Assembly: GCF_027595985.1 (NCBI RefSeq)
Contig: NC_073305.1
Coordinates: forward strand, 165,698,172-165,762,171
Source: Sorex araneus
Taxonomy: Eukaryota; Chordata; Mammalia; Eulipotyphla; Soricidae
Reading direction: 5' to 3'
DNA length: 64,000 bases
The position numbers and the translations under genes were made by a program. Positions 53,026 to 64,000 of the stretch are shown here, one piece after another; the stretch's first letter is position 1; each line of letters starts with the position of its first letter. The notes under the pieces were generated by a model. The model was not told where the DNA came from and did no database searches. It saw nothing but the letters and a program-made list of their open reading frames with translations.

Positions 53026-53188
53026 GAGGCTGGAGTGATCGCACAGTGGGTACGGTGTTTGCCTTGCATGCAGCCGACCCAGGTTCGATTCCCAGCATCC
53101 CATATGATTCCCCGAGTACTGCCAGGAGTAATTCCTGAGTGAAGAGCCAGGAATTAACCCCTGTGCATCGCCGGGTGCGACCCCCCCA
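53026..53188 (+). repeat. SOR-type SINE, well preserved
   Basis: It reads 'ggctggagtgatcgcacagtg', B box GGTTCGATTCC at 53083-53093, and ends 'cgccgggtgcgacccc' with an almost absent A-tail. 'atgtggg' occurs on both sides. Confidence 0.92.
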
Positions 53189-53201
53189 AAAAATGTGGGT
53201 C

Positions 53202-53375
53202 TGGGGGCTAGAGAGATAAAACAGGGCTTAATTTACTTGCCTTACATGCAGTCAACCCCTTGGTTCAATCCATAGTACCATATGTGGTCACCCCTAGGAG
53301 TGAGCCCTGAGCACAGAACCAGAAGGAGCCCCTGTGCACTAAGCGTGACTCCCCGCTTCACCTCCAACTTAAATA
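53202..53375 (+). repeat. SOR-type SINE, second in tandem
   Basis: An older copy, 'ggggctagagagataaaaca' to 'gcgtgactccccgcttcacc', lying 13 bp after the previous one in the same orientation. Its tail passes into a (CA)n run. Confidence 0.88.
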
Positions 53376-53381
53376 AACACA

Positions 53382-53383
53382 CG

Positions 53384-53416
<33 letters not shown>
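53382..53416. repeat. (CA)n microsatellite
   Basis: A (CA)n run growing from the tail of the preceding SINE. Confidence 0.93.
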
Positions 53417-53418
<2 letters not shown>

Positions 53419-53689
53419 TAAAAATGTGCAGTTGAAGACAGTATTCTAGAATCACCTGTATCCATGCTGAACATCAAGGAAAGGCCTCCTGTTTTTCTTT
53501 TTCCTCACTGTCAGTCCTGTTTTTAAGGCAAAAGCACCCACACCAGTCATTTCTGTTAGCCTGACCTCCAGTTGGTTTTCTTTAGGATATCACAAAATGA
53601 ATCCGACAGTGGTGTGATTTGTTTTTCTTCCCATGTGAATTATACTAGAGGACCTCAACCTGTTTATGTCCAACCACTTCTCTAGCCCA

Positions 53690-53990
53690 TCAGGAACAGT
53701 TGCACTTCTCTCCAGTTTTTCAAAGTGGAATGTACCACGCCCGGTTTGATGTCATCCCTAAACTTAATAACCATATTCTCTACCATCATCTAAGTCGCTA
53801 CTATAAATAGCATCAGGTTAAGACCAATGTCTTTGGAATCCCATGAGGTATGCATCTCTGCACTGACACTGGACCATTAATAATAACTTACTGAGAAAGG
53901 TCTTCTAATCACTTGTGAATCTGCCTGATGAGAAGATGATTTCAGGATGTAGTCCTTTAATTGCTCAATGTCAAGTAAGACAAAATTTTA
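53690..53990. repeat. L3/CR1-type ancient LINE relic
   Basis: The motif order agrees with the mammal-wide L3 (CR1) 3' region as I recall it: 'tttgatgtcatccctaaacttaataacca', 'tctaagtcgctactataaata', 'ggaatcccatgaggt' and 'ggaccattaataataac'. Such copies are sometimes kept as regulatory DNA. Confidence 0.5.
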
Positions 53991-54998
53991 CACTGCATAA
54001 TAGTAAGAAACTATTTCATTATTTTGCCTTCTATGTGATTTCCTCAGACTTGTCATATTTTGCACACACAGCATTAGACTGTGATAAGATTTCTCTTTTT
54101 AAATAAAGCTGTCCTGATTTCATCTACCATGCCATTTGATTGTGAGGATATTTATATTTATACATATCTATATATAGCATATTATATTTCTGGATCTGAA
54201 TGTTAAGATATTGAGTGGTTTTTTTTTCTTTTGAGCTGTCCTGGTTATCTTTTTTAAAGCACAAGTGTATATTGTCTCATACACTACAGACACACCTTAC
54301 CTTAAGTTTGCAAAGATAATTGCTAGTGATTCTGTGATGACTTCATTGAAATGCCATACCATGGTGTTTGCCAGTAATTGTTTATTCATTCTGCCATCTG
54401 AGCTTGCAGGTCATGCATTAGCATATGCATTTGTATATAATAATGATTTTCAATTTATTGAAGAGAGTTGTCATCTGAAGCATTGTAAAAACACAAGGAT
54501 AAAAGCAATTCCCATCTCAGATGTTTGTCACGTCACTAGGATAGACATGACAATTAAGAAATGAAAACAAGAGGAAGGAAAGGTCAAGCATACTGACCAG
54601 TCTCTGCTGACAGCTAGCTGAATTTTCCTTTGGTACAACCTTTGGACTCTAGCCATTTTGATTTAGAGGCAACCCATTGTAGGAAAAGCTTTCCCGGAAT
54701 GTGAGAATCTAACTGGGATAGTTGGAGGGAGAGCAGAGGTTCGAATCAAAACAAATGGATTGTTTGCATCCCTCTGTTCTGTAAAAGGGATTTTCAGAGG
54801 CTTCTGAAAGAATTCTGTGTATGAAGAATATGTAGGGGAAGGGAGATTGTTTAAAGGAGTCAACCCTTGTTTTACCTGGCGGCCAAACAAAAGAACCTTC
54901 CAGCAATACAAAATTGATTGCACAACTCAGCTTGATGATGATAAAAACTGTCGCTAGAGACTAGTGCTTGACTTCTGAAAGATTCCCCTTCCAACACA

Positions 54999-55037
<39 letters not shown>

Positions 55038-55287
55038 ATGCACGCATGCGCCCTCCACTTTGTTGCGTGTTCTATGACTCAAATGTTCATTATGGTTAAC
55101 CTGCACAGGGTGGGAATGAAAATGATTCCCTCAGGGAAGGCTGACTAGTTTTCTGCTAGGTCATCTGCATACTGTTAAGGAACCTGCATACTGATGAGGA
55201 CAGGTCTAGTCTCCAAGAGGCCCTAGGTAGCAGTTCAGATGCATTTAGGAGAGGCAGTGTTATCTACTTGACTGTTAGGGGTTTTAG
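53991..55287. other. Non-coding DNA, no gene seen
   Basis: Unique apart from a (CA)n run at about 54997-55031. The frame at 54265-54564 has no known family. Confidence 0.5.
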
Positions 55288-55458
55288 ATTTTTTACTTTG
55301 GCCACATTCAGCCTTGCACAGCATTTACTCCTGGCTCTGTTGTTAGGGATCACTCCTGTGATTTTTTTTTAGGGATCATGGATGGTGCTCAGAATCAAAC
55401 CTGGATCGTCTGCAAGCAAGGCAAATTCCTTCCCCACTGTACTCTCTCTCTCTGGCCC
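55288..55458 (-). repeat. SOR-type SINE, diverged
   Basis: It reads 'ttactttggccacattcagcc', 'agggatcactcctgtga' and 'agaatcaaacctggatcg'. The head complement ends 'ctctctctctggccc'. Confidence 0.82.
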
Positions 55459-56020
55459 ACTGATACTTTTCCATTAGTTCATAAGTTTAGTTAAGTTTAT
55501 TTCCTTACATCCCAATGTCTGGTATTGAGGACAGAAGATTCCAGATGATTCATTTGAACAGTGAATGTGAGGGTAGTAGGAGGAGAGTACAAAGAGTATA
55601 GTACAATGAAGGTGGGTTTGGAGTGCTGGGATGTCCAGGAAAGTGGTCCTAGTTTCCAGTGGCCAACCACAGTGGAGAGTGAATGTAAGTGCCAGTGATG
55701 AAGAGGAGCCTAGAGGTGGGGACACCCAAACTTTATCGACTGCTATTGTGTTCTTGTGTTTCTTTTTTCCCTTACTCCTCAATATATCAACTACTAAGCC
55801 TATAATAATGGCACTATTAAGTGTCAAAGCATTCTGCTTTGTACCAAAGATCTCTGAATGAGGCTACTGTTTATTGTATTCGTTGTTGGATGAAAGGTTA
55901 GAAAAATGCTTGCATATTTTTTTAATCCATTCCATTCAGGTTTTAAAAAAGTGCTGGTCAAAATACAATGAAGACTAGTGTACATTGGTTGTCCTAGTTT
56001 CTTGAAGATATTGGGAGACT
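55459..56020. other. Non-coding DNA, no gene seen
   Basis: Unique sequence without supported features. Confidence 0.5.
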
Positions 56021-56031
56021 GTAATCTTATG

Positions 56032-56249
56032 CCTGCATGGGAGAGCCTGCCAGGCTCCCTGTGGCGTATTCATATGCCAAAACCAGTAACAATGATGGGT
56101 CTCATTCCCCTAACCCTGAAAGAGCCTTCAATGTGGCACCGTTGGGAAGGACGAGTAAAGAGAGGCTTCTAAAATCTCAGGGCTAGGACGAATGGAGATG
56201 TTACTGAGACTGCTCTAGAAAATCGACGATCAACAGGATGATGATGATG
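56032..56249 (+). mobile_element. Long RTE-tailed element, 5'-truncated copy
   Basis: The 3' part of the family seen in full at 59868-61847: 'ccagtaacaatgatgggtctc', 'aaaatctcagggctaggacg', then the RTE terminus with (GAT)n tail. GTAATCTTATG flanks it exactly at 56021-56031 and 56250-56260. It shows that this family ends in (GAT)n rather than poly(A). Confidence 0.88.
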
Positions 56250-56260
56250 GTAATCTTATG

Positions 56261-56787
56261 ATCCTGCTGTGAGTGAAAAACTGATTTTCCCAAACCTTAA
56301 TTGACATCTTTCTTAGGTTGTTTGTAGTATTGACGTCTTTTGGACATTGGTTATGTAGTCAGATTTGAGCCTAGGATGCTATAGAGACAATTACTAAAGC
56401 TTGGGAGCTAAATTTCAAATCCTGCTTACCTAATAAGCACACAATAGCAGCTTCCATATGGAGTAATATATTCCGCTGTGGGTGCCAGACAGGGCAAAGG
56501 GAATGTCTTATCCTGTGGTGGATCAACCCACGTCTTTGATACTGGCTGAAAACAGAAGTTGAAACTTGCCACTGATTGCATAAGTGATTCCTTCCATACA
56601 ATTTGTCTAATTACAAATTTTTAAGTATAGTGATCATTAGCTTCTGCGTGGAGAATTTGGTGCTTTATTTGAATAGAATCCTAGTAACGTTCTGTCCAAA
56701 GATAGACTTGCCCTGCTGCCAGATAGTGTAGTGAGGTGCTACCTTGATTCTTGATGGTCAGTGCAAACATGATATGTGCTGAAAGGT
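56261..56787. other. Non-coding DNA, no gene seen
   Basis: Unique sequence. Confidence 0.5.
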
Positions 56788-56800
56788 ACTGTGCTCTTTT

Positions 56801-56989
56801 ATTTTTATTTATTTATTTTTTTTGTTTTTGGGGTCACACCCGGCGATGCACAGGGGTTACTCCTGGCTCATGCACTAGGAATTACTCCTGGCGGTGCTGG
56901 GGAGACCATATGGGATGCTGGGAATTGAACCCGGGTCGGTTGCGTGCAAGGCAAATACCCTACCCGCTGTGCTATTGCTCCAGCCCGGG
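56801..56989 (-). repeat. SOR-type SINE with 13-bp target duplication
   Basis: A minus-strand copy, poly(T)-rich tail then 'ggggtcacacccggcgatgc', with a clean B-box complement (GGGAATTGAACCCG at 56918-56931). ACTGTGCTCTTTT flanks it perfectly at 56788-56800 and 56990-57002, so it is a fairly recent insertion. Confidence 0.93.
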
Positions 56990-57041
56990 ACTGTGCTCTT
57001 TTGCCATAAGGCTGCTTGATGAGGGGTATTAATATCTTGAC

Positions 57042-57045
57042 ACTC

Positions 57046-57080
<35 letters not shown>

Positions 57081-57120
57081 GTTCGCGCGCGTGCGCGCAT
57101 GAGCACGCACACATACATAA
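57042..57120. repeat. (GT)n with GC-alternating tract
   Basis: (GT)n, then TATA, then GTGT, then CGCGCGCGTGCGCGCATG, then CACGCACACATACA. Almost every step alternates purine and pyrimidine. Confidence 0.93.
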
Positions 57121-58315
57121 ATCAGGGACATGAGGAACTGGTGTGGTGAGCATCCCAGGCTCAGCCTTGGCACTGGTTGATTTTGGCAGGAGATACACTG
57201 ATGTGAAGCTGGAATAGACGATGTCTAGATTACTCAGAGGTGCTTTCTGCACAGCCGGTGGGTGCTGGGAAGCTTGGTTTGCAAATTCCTGTCTGACTTT
57301 GTGCCTTATCATTGCACAGGCATCTGTCTCTTTGTTTCTGGTGAAGTTGTGATTAGCTGCTTCTGATTCTGAGTACCTATATATTACACCTCCTCACCGG
57401 TGCTTTGGTGTCAAAGCCTGTGGTGTTCTAAGTGAGTTGAATTTTAGAGTAACAGATGCTTCTTTTTCAGACATGCCCTTTAACCCAATTAAAGACATGT
57501 TTGGGGGTCTAACTTTTTTTGGGGGGGCAGGGGTCTAACTTTTTAAAATGAAACATCAACATGGGTTCCCGGGTAGAACACAAGTCTTTGGAAAGGTCAG
57601 AAGGACATGTCTTAAGCTGAGTCTTCCAGGACAAGTTAATAAAATCAAAGTCTCATTTACAAGCAGGTAGAGGACACTTATTTCTTCTTAAAGGTTGTTG
57701 AGAACCATAAATGAGGTAATGTATCAAAGATCCTAACACAGTGCCTAATCGGTTACACATGGGGCTTGCTGCTTTTGGCTTCTGAGCCAATTGTTTGATT
57801 CAGGAAATTCCTGCACCGGTTGACATCACGTTGCTAGCTTGAAATCGGCTATGGTGAAAAATCAGACATCCCTTCTCCCTGGAGAGTTTGTTGTTAAGCA
57901 TTTGAGAGTATACCGTTGGTAACAAGTGTGAATCCCTCTTCACCATTGCTCTCAATTCTTGTATGAACAGCCTAGCCATTTTAAACAATCCATAGAGAAT
58001 TTAAAGCCAACCTATAAAGAAGATTGAAATTAATCACAGAAAACATCAGTAATTTTCCAGCTGATAACCCAGAGATACTGTCAGGGCTCACTGAAGTTGT
58101 CATTTCTTATAGACTAGAGCATGTTCTGCTGTTCAAGGATCTGTGTTTGTCTTTTTAAAGTATTCCCTTCTCTTGTTATATGAAGTTACCTGTGAGCGTG
58201 ATTCTCTTGGCTCATCCCTATTTATTATTTGCTTTATCTTATCATTTGTCAACGGATCAGTTAGCTGTCAGGATAATGGGTCAAATGACGTTGTAGTGCT
58301 CTTGTTTCTGTGCTC
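57121..58315. other. Non-coding DNA, no gene seen
   Basis: A short MIR piece may lie at 57690-57760 ('accataaatgaggtaatgtat', 'aacacagtgcctaatc'). The rest is unique. Confidence 0.45.
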
Positions 58316-58420
58316 TGTGTACTCCTGATGGTACTCAGGGGCTGCATGCAGTGCCAGGGTTGGAATCAGGGTCAGCTACATGCACGTGCCTTAACCTCTG
58401 TCCTATCTCTCTGGCCCTAC
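58316..58420 (-). repeat. SOR-type SINE fragment
   Basis: A shortened minus-strand copy, 'tgtactcctgatggtactcagg' to 'cctatctctctggccc'. Confidence 0.75.
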
Positions 58421-58424
58421 TTCC

Positions 58425-59090
58425 TAATTTTAAAATGAACAAAGATTTGATAGTTCTCTGAGGAAGATGTATTATGGGCACTAAACATATGAAAAAAATG
58501 CTTGACATCAGCAGTCTCAGCAGGGAAATGCAAATCAAACCCATAATAAGATACCACATCACATCTATCAGAATGGTATAAATCAACAAGTCAAATAATA
58601 ATAAGTTTTGATGAGGATGTGGAGAAATTGAAGCTCCTATATTTTGAGGGAATGTGAAGTGATGCAGCTGCTTTGAAAACAGCCTGACAGTTTGACAAAT
58701 GATTACATGTAGACCCACGGACCTATAGACTCATGCCATTTTACCCTGCAATTCTACTCCTCATTATATATCCAAGACAAATGAAAACACATGTTCACCC
58801 AGAAACGTGTACAGGAATATTTATAGCAGCATTATCTCATAATAAACAAAAAAGTGGAAACAATCTAAATACGCATATGCTGGTAAATGGAAAAGTAAAA
58901 CATGATCTAACCATACAACGGAATATTATTTGGTCATAAAAAGGATAAAGGCATGATATGTGGTAATAAAAAGGATAAAGGCCTGATGTGTGTTTTACTC
59001 AACACAAGTAAACCTTCAAATCATTCTGCTAATGGAAAAAGTCCTGCATAAGAGACCAACCAGAAATTACATGAGTTAAGTATTTTTCTT
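58425..59090 (+). mobile_element. Old L1 ORF2 C-terminal region
   Basis: Sense L1: 'gggaaatgcaaatcaaaccc', 'gatgaggatgtggagaaattg', 'aatatttatagcagcattatc' and 'acaacggaatattatttggtc' appear in the canonical order. A 27-bp block near 58940 is duplicated in tandem ('aaaaaggataaaggc'). Confidence 0.85.
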
Positions 59091-59149
59091 TCCCCTTCCA
59101 CCCACTTCTGTTGTTTTGATTGTTACAGTGTCTGGGGGTTGCACACTTT

Positions 59150-59377
59150 TCCCTTTTTTTTAGGTTGTTTGCTTTGCATGCGGCCAACCCCTGTTCAATT
59201 CTTGCACCCCTCTCGAAGAGCCTGGCAAGCTACTGAGAATATCTCACTGGCATGGAAGAGCCTGGCAAGCTACCTGTGGCGTATTCGGTATGGCAAAAAC
59301 AGTAACAAGTCTCACAATGGAGACATTACTCGTGCCTGTTCGAGCAAATAGATGAGTAACAGGATGACAGTGACAGT
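59150..59377 (+). repeat. tRNA-headed SINE with RTE-like tail
   Basis: A diverged head ('tgctttgcatgcggccaacc', B box 'gttcaattctt'), two 'gcctggcaagctac' units at 59220 and 59260, and the RTE terminus with (GACAGT)n tail near 59364-59376. The first ~25 bp of the head are missing or replaced by T-rich sequence. Confidence 0.85.
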
Positions 59378-59867
59378 ACTCTCAACATAATTAAGGTCAT
59401 ATCTGAATAGCCTTGTACTACATAGACTTTTCAACATGAAAATCTGAAAGTATTTTATCTGAGATAAGGAACAAGAATGTCTACTTTCACTCAATATGAT
59501 ATTGGGAGTTCTACTTAGAGCAATTAGTTAAGAAAAAAAAGACACTCCTATTAAAAAGGAAGAAGTCATCACTATCTATTCAAATAATGCTACATATAGA
59601 AATCCCTAAAGCTCCCATCAAAATACTGTTAGAAGTAATAAAATTCAATAACGTCTTAAAATACAAAAATCAATATTCAAAAATCTGTTTTGGTTTTATA
59701 GGTTTTATATTCAAGGCAATTCCTATCAAAATTTCATGGGCAGGTTTTTGTGTTTTGTTTTTGTTTTATTTTGAGGCCACTCCTGGCACTGCTCAGGGCT
59801 CTGTGCTCAGAGATCACTTCTGATGGGCTTGGGGGGCTATGTGGGGTACTGAGTATTGAGCCCAGGT

Positions 59868-59966
59868 CATCATCATCATCATCATCATTATCCCGTTGAT
59901 CATCGAATTTCTCGAGCGGTGTCAGTAACATTTCCATTCATCCAAGCCCTGAGATTTAATTTTTTT

Positions 59967-59997
<31 letters not shown>

Positions 59998-61847
59998 TAT
60001 TTTTTTTTAAATAATTTTATTGAATCACCATGTGGAGGGTTACATAGTTCTCAGGATTATGTCGGTTATACAATTCTCAAACACCCTTCCCTTCACCAGT
60101 GCCCATCTCCCATCACCAACCCCCCCAGTATACCTGCCACCCCCTCCCACCTCCCCAGTCCCCACCCTTGTACATGCTAAGTTCCACTTCGTTTATGCCT
60201 TATCTCGATTACATTCCATGTTTCAACACACAACTCACTACCATTGTTGGGGTTTCCCCCAAAAAAGGAAAGCAGTCCTATTGCCAAGGAGGCATTTGAT
60301 AGTTCTCCACTGCTAAGAATATAGAGATATTAAGTCCCGCTGTTTGTTACATAACTTTTCTTTTTCCCCCTTGCCCCGCGCCACCGAGTTCACGCCTGTT
60401 TGGTAATCGCCACGCTGCCTGACAAGGGAAAAAAAAAACGAAAAGGATGGTTATTTCCCGTCATCGGCAGGCGTGGGGCTCTGGCTTAGTTGATAGACTA
60501 GTAGAGTTTCTGCAAGCAGTTTCTGGAACCGAAGGGCTTGCGCTGGTATCGGCTCCGGCTCGAGATTCCACCAGCGTCCCACTGTTCCATGTACATAATT
60601 TTTCCCCTTATATCCCATTCCCACGCCACCAGGTCTGTTTGCTTAATGGACATCACACTATGTTTGACACCACGCCGCGTTTCTTCCCGAGAAAGAAGGA
60701 TATTTCTTCTCAGCCGGCGTGGGGATATAGCTTAGTTCAGTCTAGAGAGATGGCTACCACTTTGATTGCCTTCAATATTTCAGCAACAGACTTACTATTC
60801 TTGTTAGGATCTCCCACAAAAGTCCGACCCATTAAAAAGGGACATATTACATATTGCTGATGCTAAGATGACATTAGGCCGCGCGGTTTTGGGTTTCTGT
60901 ATAAAGTCCAGGAAAAGTACAACCAGAAATATCACTACAAACTTTTACCCTTTTATGGTGCTCATAAGATGGAGAAGCCTAGAGAGAGGCTCGGCGTCTC
61001 CATTTTGCGCTCAGGAAAACCGCGGATCCTGCGCTGTGCTCAGGGGGGAGGTGTGGAGAGAGAGAGAGGTTAAAAGAATTGGGGGATGCCCGGCTCCCAC
61101 TGTTTCAGCGCACCGTGGGGTCTCTGGTCCCATGCCGGAATTAGTTCAGTGGGCTGTTTGGAGTCCAAGAGCGCTTCCTTGGGCTCTTCCATCATGCTCG
61201 CTCCGCAGCAGGGTCCAAAGGGGAGCCCTGAGATTTTAGAAGCCTCTCTCTAACTTGTCCTTCCAAAGATGCTGTACTGGAGGCTCTTTCAGGGTCAGAG
61301 GAATGAGACCCAGCTAGTTACTGGTTTTGGCATATTAATACACCATGGAAACCATGTCAGGCTCTCCCATGTGGGCAGGAAACTCCCAGTAGTTTGCCAG
61401 GTACTCCCAGAAGGAGAAGAAGGCTATAAGATATCACGCGGCCGCAAAGCGGCCATGTGCTTCCAGGAGCTGGCTTTTAAGTCTCTGGATGCTGGCCATT
61501 GACAGGATTACACCCGGGGGCAGTCCCTGGGTGTGACCCCTAGCTACTGGGAGATGGGAAATCTGGGCGGAGGAGGCCCCGTCCCGATCCAAGCAGCATT
61601 GGAGGTCTCAGCCCCAGGTCCCACACATCTGGGTTCCTCTGCTGGGTTCCTTCATGCGTGAGGCTCATCCGAACGTGTGGAGTGGGGCCTTGAGCATGGC
61701 TGTGGCTAGGCTCCGGAGGTCTTCGGCTGCCAGGAGCTGTGCTCGGGGTGGGGAGGGAAGCTGGAGCCCATCCCCTCTGAGGAGGCCCCGGGGAAGACAG
61801 CCAAGCGAGCAGGTAAGAGACTCTCTGCATCGTCTTGGCTTGGGCGG
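59868..61847 (-). mobile_element. Long GC-rich RTE-tailed element, full length, itself interrupted
   Basis: Read on the minus strand from 61847, it shows 'gcagagagtctcttacctgc', a GC-rich first half with 'ttccccggggcctcctcaga' and a central 'gcggccgcgtgatatctt' segment. The '...gggtctcattcctctgac' section follows, and after the interruption the RTE terminus and (ATG)n tail end at 59868. Without the inserted element its length is about 0.7 kb. It has no open frame of note. This is the reference copy for the relics at 1805-2347 and 56032-56249. Confidence 0.85.
59958..61223 (-). mobile_element. 1.27-kb ORF-poor L1-ended retroelement with perfect 13-bp duplication
   Basis: AGCCCTGAGATTT is present exactly at 59945-59957 and 61224-61236, and the host element continues correctly across it. 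On the minus strand the insertion ends with an L1-like 3'UTR (complement 'cccttcccttcaccagtgccc' at about 60085) and an A-rich tail (T-rich on plus at 59958-60014). Its 5' third (about 60960-61223) is GC-rich, begins near 'cccctttggaccctgctgcg' and could be an L1-type 5'UTR promoter. The middle (60360-60860) holds two related modules with CCACGC...GCGTGG inverted arms, at 60408-60505 and 60669-60748. No minus-strand frame of 60 codons or more exists. Interpretation: a non-autonomous L1 derivative joining a 5' promoter-like part to a 3' end. Alternatives are a processed transcript or an L1 with an internal deletion. Confidence 0.72.
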
Positions 61848-61997
61848 GGGGGGCTATGTGGGGTGCTGAGTATTGAGCCCAGGTGAGTCTCATGCAAGGC
61901 AAATGCCCTATCCTCTGTATCATCAGCCCAGTTCACCAAAAGCAGTTTTTATAGGGCCGCATTCACGGACCTCATGTAATGCAATGCAAAAACAATC

Positions 61998-62152
61998 TAG
62001 TACTGGGGGTGGGGGACTTAGGGGCACTTCTGGCTCCATTTGAGTACTACCTGGACCATATCCAATACCCATGGGTTGCTGGGGACCAAACTCAAGATCT
62101 TTGACATGCTCAGCATGAACTCTTTTATTTCAACTATCTTCTTCCCAGCCTC
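61998..62152 (-). repeat. SOR-type SINE, diverged
   Basis: It reads 'gggacttaggggcacttctgg', 'gctggggaccaaactcaaga' and a worn head complement ending 'cttcttcccagcc'. It lies between two L1 host pieces. Confidence 0.72.
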
Positions 62153-62201
62153 CCACTAACATGTTCCCACAGAAACAGCAATAAACTATTCTAAAATTAG
62201 T

Positions 62202-62450
62202 TACTGTCACTGTCACTGTCATACCATTGCTCATCGATTTGCTCGAGTGGCACCAGTAACGTCTCCATTTTTGAGACTTGTTGTTACTGTTTTTGGCATA
62301 TCGAATATGCCACAGGTAGCTTGCCAGGCTCTGCCGTGCAGGCGAGATACTCTCGGTAGCTTGACGTGCGCTCCGAGAGAGGTGGAGGAATCTAACCCGG
62401 GTCATCCGCGTGCAAGGCAAAGCCCTACTGCTGTGCTATCGCTCCAACCC
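62202..62450 (-). repeat. tRNA-headed SINE with RTE-like tail, 12-bp target duplication
   Basis: The plus strand begins with (CACTGT)n, then the RTE terminus, then 'gcatatcgaatatgccac' and 'gggtcatccgcgtgcaagg', and ends 'ctatcgctccaaccc'. TCTAAAATTAGT flanks it exactly at 62190-62201 and 62451-62462 within L1. With 24844-25082 it defines both ends of the family. Confidence 0.92.
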
Positions 62451-62574
62451 TCTAAAATTAGTGTGGAACCAAAAAAGACTATGAATAGACAAAGTAATCT
62501 TAAGGAAGAAGAAGTAAACTGGAGACCTTTTCTTAAACTATATTACAAAACTATGGTGGGTAAAACAGAATGTC

Positions 62575-62720
62575 ATGAGCATAAAATCAGGTATCAAGAT
62601 CAGCTCAAGTTTAGAGCACATGCCTAGCATGTATGGAGTCCTAAATGTGATTCCTGGTTCCCAAGAACCAGCTGGAGTGACACCCATAACAATAGGAAAA
62701 CAAAACAAAAGCAAAAAAAA
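62575..62720 (+). repeat. SOR-type SINE, diverged
   Basis: The head is worn ('gtttagagcacatgcctagc'). 'gtgattcctggttcc' is the B-box region, and the end is a long A-rich CAAAA tail at 62697-62740. Confidence 0.65.
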
Positions 62721-62987
62721 ACAAAAACAAAAACCACAACACAAACATAGAATACTGGAATAGGACAGAGCACATAAATAAAACCACACATACTCAATAA
62801 AATGCACGCGTAGTCAATCAGTTTACATCACAGGAGTCAAGAATAGACAATGAAGAAGGAGCAATTTATCAATTTACTCAGTAAATGAGGTTGAAAAAAC
62901 TGAATAGCCACATACAGGGAAAAAAAAAGAGAAACACATTCTACACCACACATGCAAATTAATTAATTTTTAAGTAAATAAAGGAGA

Positions 62988-63155
62988 GCTGGAGAGAGTG
63001 TAAAATGGTTAAGACACTTATTATTGGGTTTGGCTGACCCCAGCTCTGCATCGTCCCTCAGCATACCAGGAGTAACCCTGAAGGTAGAGAGAGGAAGAGC
63101 CTCCAAGTCTCTCTCTGGTGTGGCCCAAACTACCTCCCCCCACCTGCAATAAAAG
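62988..63155 (+). repeat. SOR-type SINE, diverged
   Basis: It reads 'ggagagctggagagagtgta', 'tttggctgaccccagctctg' and 'ataccaggagtaaccctga', ending near the 'tggcccaaactacc' segment. Confidence 0.72.
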
Positions 63156-63627
63156 GGATCGATATAAGACCTGAGACCACAAAAATCACTGAACAAATGC
63201 AGAAAGCTCTATTGATATAGATCTTGGCAGTTATTTTTTTTTAGTTTACACTAATGGCATAAGTAAAAAAAAAATAAAAATAAACAAGTGGGACCCCAGC
63301 AAAGTAAAAGTTTCTACACAGCACAGGAAACCATCAGCGAAATGAAAAAACAGCCTACTGTATGAGAGAAAATATTTTCAAATAATTGTATCTGACAAGG
63401 AGCTTTTATCCAAATTATATAAAGACCTCATGCAATGAAAAACCAATCTAGTTAAATAATAAGCAGAAGATCTGAATAAATATTTTTCAAAGGAGACATA
63501 CAGATGGCCAACAGGTACATAAAAAGATGCTCAACGTCATTAATCATCAGGGAAATGCAACTCAAAACCACAATGAGAGATAATACCTCACACCTGTTGA
63601 ATTGCTGTAAGAAAAAAAGGGCAGGTA

Positions 63628-63760
63628 ATGGGGCTAAGGAGATAGCACAAGAGGCAGAGCACATGCGTGGCACGCACAAGATTCTGAATTTGATCCCTGG
63701 CACCATGTGAACCCTGAGGATCCCTAGAAATGTGTCCCCCCACATAAAAAAAGGAAGAAA
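63628..63760 (+). repeat. SOR-like SINE, shortened
   Basis: It reads 'aatggggctaaggagatagcacaagaggcagagcaca' and B-box-like 'tttgatccctgg', with an A-rich end near 63760. The body lacks the usual 'aggagtaa' blocks. Confidence 0.68.
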
Positions 63761-64000
63761 ACGAAAAAGTGATGGTGACAATGTAGAGAGAATAGAACTT
63801 GTGTGTCTTGTTGGAGGGAATATAAATAGGGGTAGTCACTGTGGAAAATAGTATCAAATTTCCTCAAAAAAACAAAACAAAAAAATAGGACAGCCATATG
63901 ACCCAGCAGTTTCACTGCTGGATATTTATCCAAAGAAAACAAAAACACTCTTGAAAAGATATGTACACACCCATGTTCGTTGCATCATTATTCACAATAG

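Larger units (their letters stand above)
59745..61930 (-). repeat. SOR-type SINE split by a 2-kb insertion
   Basis: The 3' half lies at 59745-59867 ('tattttgaggccactcctggc', 'gtattgagcccaggt') and the 5' half at 61885-61930 ('gagtctcatgcaaggcaaat', ending 'atcatcagccca'). A 37-bp stretch of the SINE is present on both sides of the insertion (59831-59867 and 61848-61884, one difference). Confidence 0.85.
59380..64000 (+). mobile_element. L1 LINE ORF2, host of nested insertions, runs off the window
   Basis: Host pieces lie at about 59380-59744, 62153-62201, 62451-62574, 62721-62987, 63156-63627 and 63761-64000. They join in ORF2 order: 'aaaattcaataacgtcttaaaata', 'attcctatcaaaatttcatggg', 'tgtggaaccaaaaaagactatg', 'agggaaatgcaactcaaaac', 'ccatatgacccagcagtttc'. 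It belongs to an old subfamily, with many stops. The element continues beyond the end of the window. Confidence 0.82.

Overview
This is mammalian nuclear DNA, and the repeats point to a shrew (Soricidae, most probably Sorex). The commonest repeat has a tRNA-Ala-like head with RNA polymerase III A and B boxes and the body and tail I associate with the SOR SINEs of shrews. The species call is an inference from repeats recognised by eye; no database search was possible.

The only protein-coding gene I can support is CITED2, on the minus strand at about 13.76-16.28 kb. Its 274-codon reading frame (14687-15511) lies entirely in exon 2. A 519-bp intron with GT/AG ends separates it from a non-coding first exon. 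The promoter lies in a CpG island with several ACGTG-containing sites, and the 3'UTR ends at an AATAAA signal. The gene sits in an interval of roughly 12.7 kb (about 6.15-18.84 kb) in which I recognise almost no transposons, in contrast to the crowded flanks. That is typical of the regulatory surroundings of a developmental regulator.

The rest is a dense record of retrotransposition. Left flank (1-6.1 kb): SOR SINEs, a long GC-rich SINE-like element and an L1 3' end. Right flank: an L1 split by an RTE-type LINE (18.8-23.3 kb); MaLR LTRs and old L1 (23.5-28.3 kb); SINEs and L1 3' ends (29-36.2 kb); an old L1 holding three RTE-related insertions (36.5-38.5 kb); scattered MIR, L2 and L3 relics with unique DNA (38.5-59 kb); and a four-deep nested insertion (59.4-64 kb).

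The most interesting system is two-engine SINE biology. An RTE-type LINE (20401-22117 minus, 36753-37512 plus) ends with the coding sequence for its own last residues followed by a short microsatellite. The same terminal stretch closes at least three other non-autonomous families in the window. One of these carries the same tRNA-Ala-like head as the poly(A)-tailed SOR SINE, so one promoter head appears to have been coupled to both the L1 and the RTE machinery. A second notable element is a 1.27-kb, ORF-poor, L1-ended insertion with a perfect 13-bp target duplication and two internal hairpin modules.
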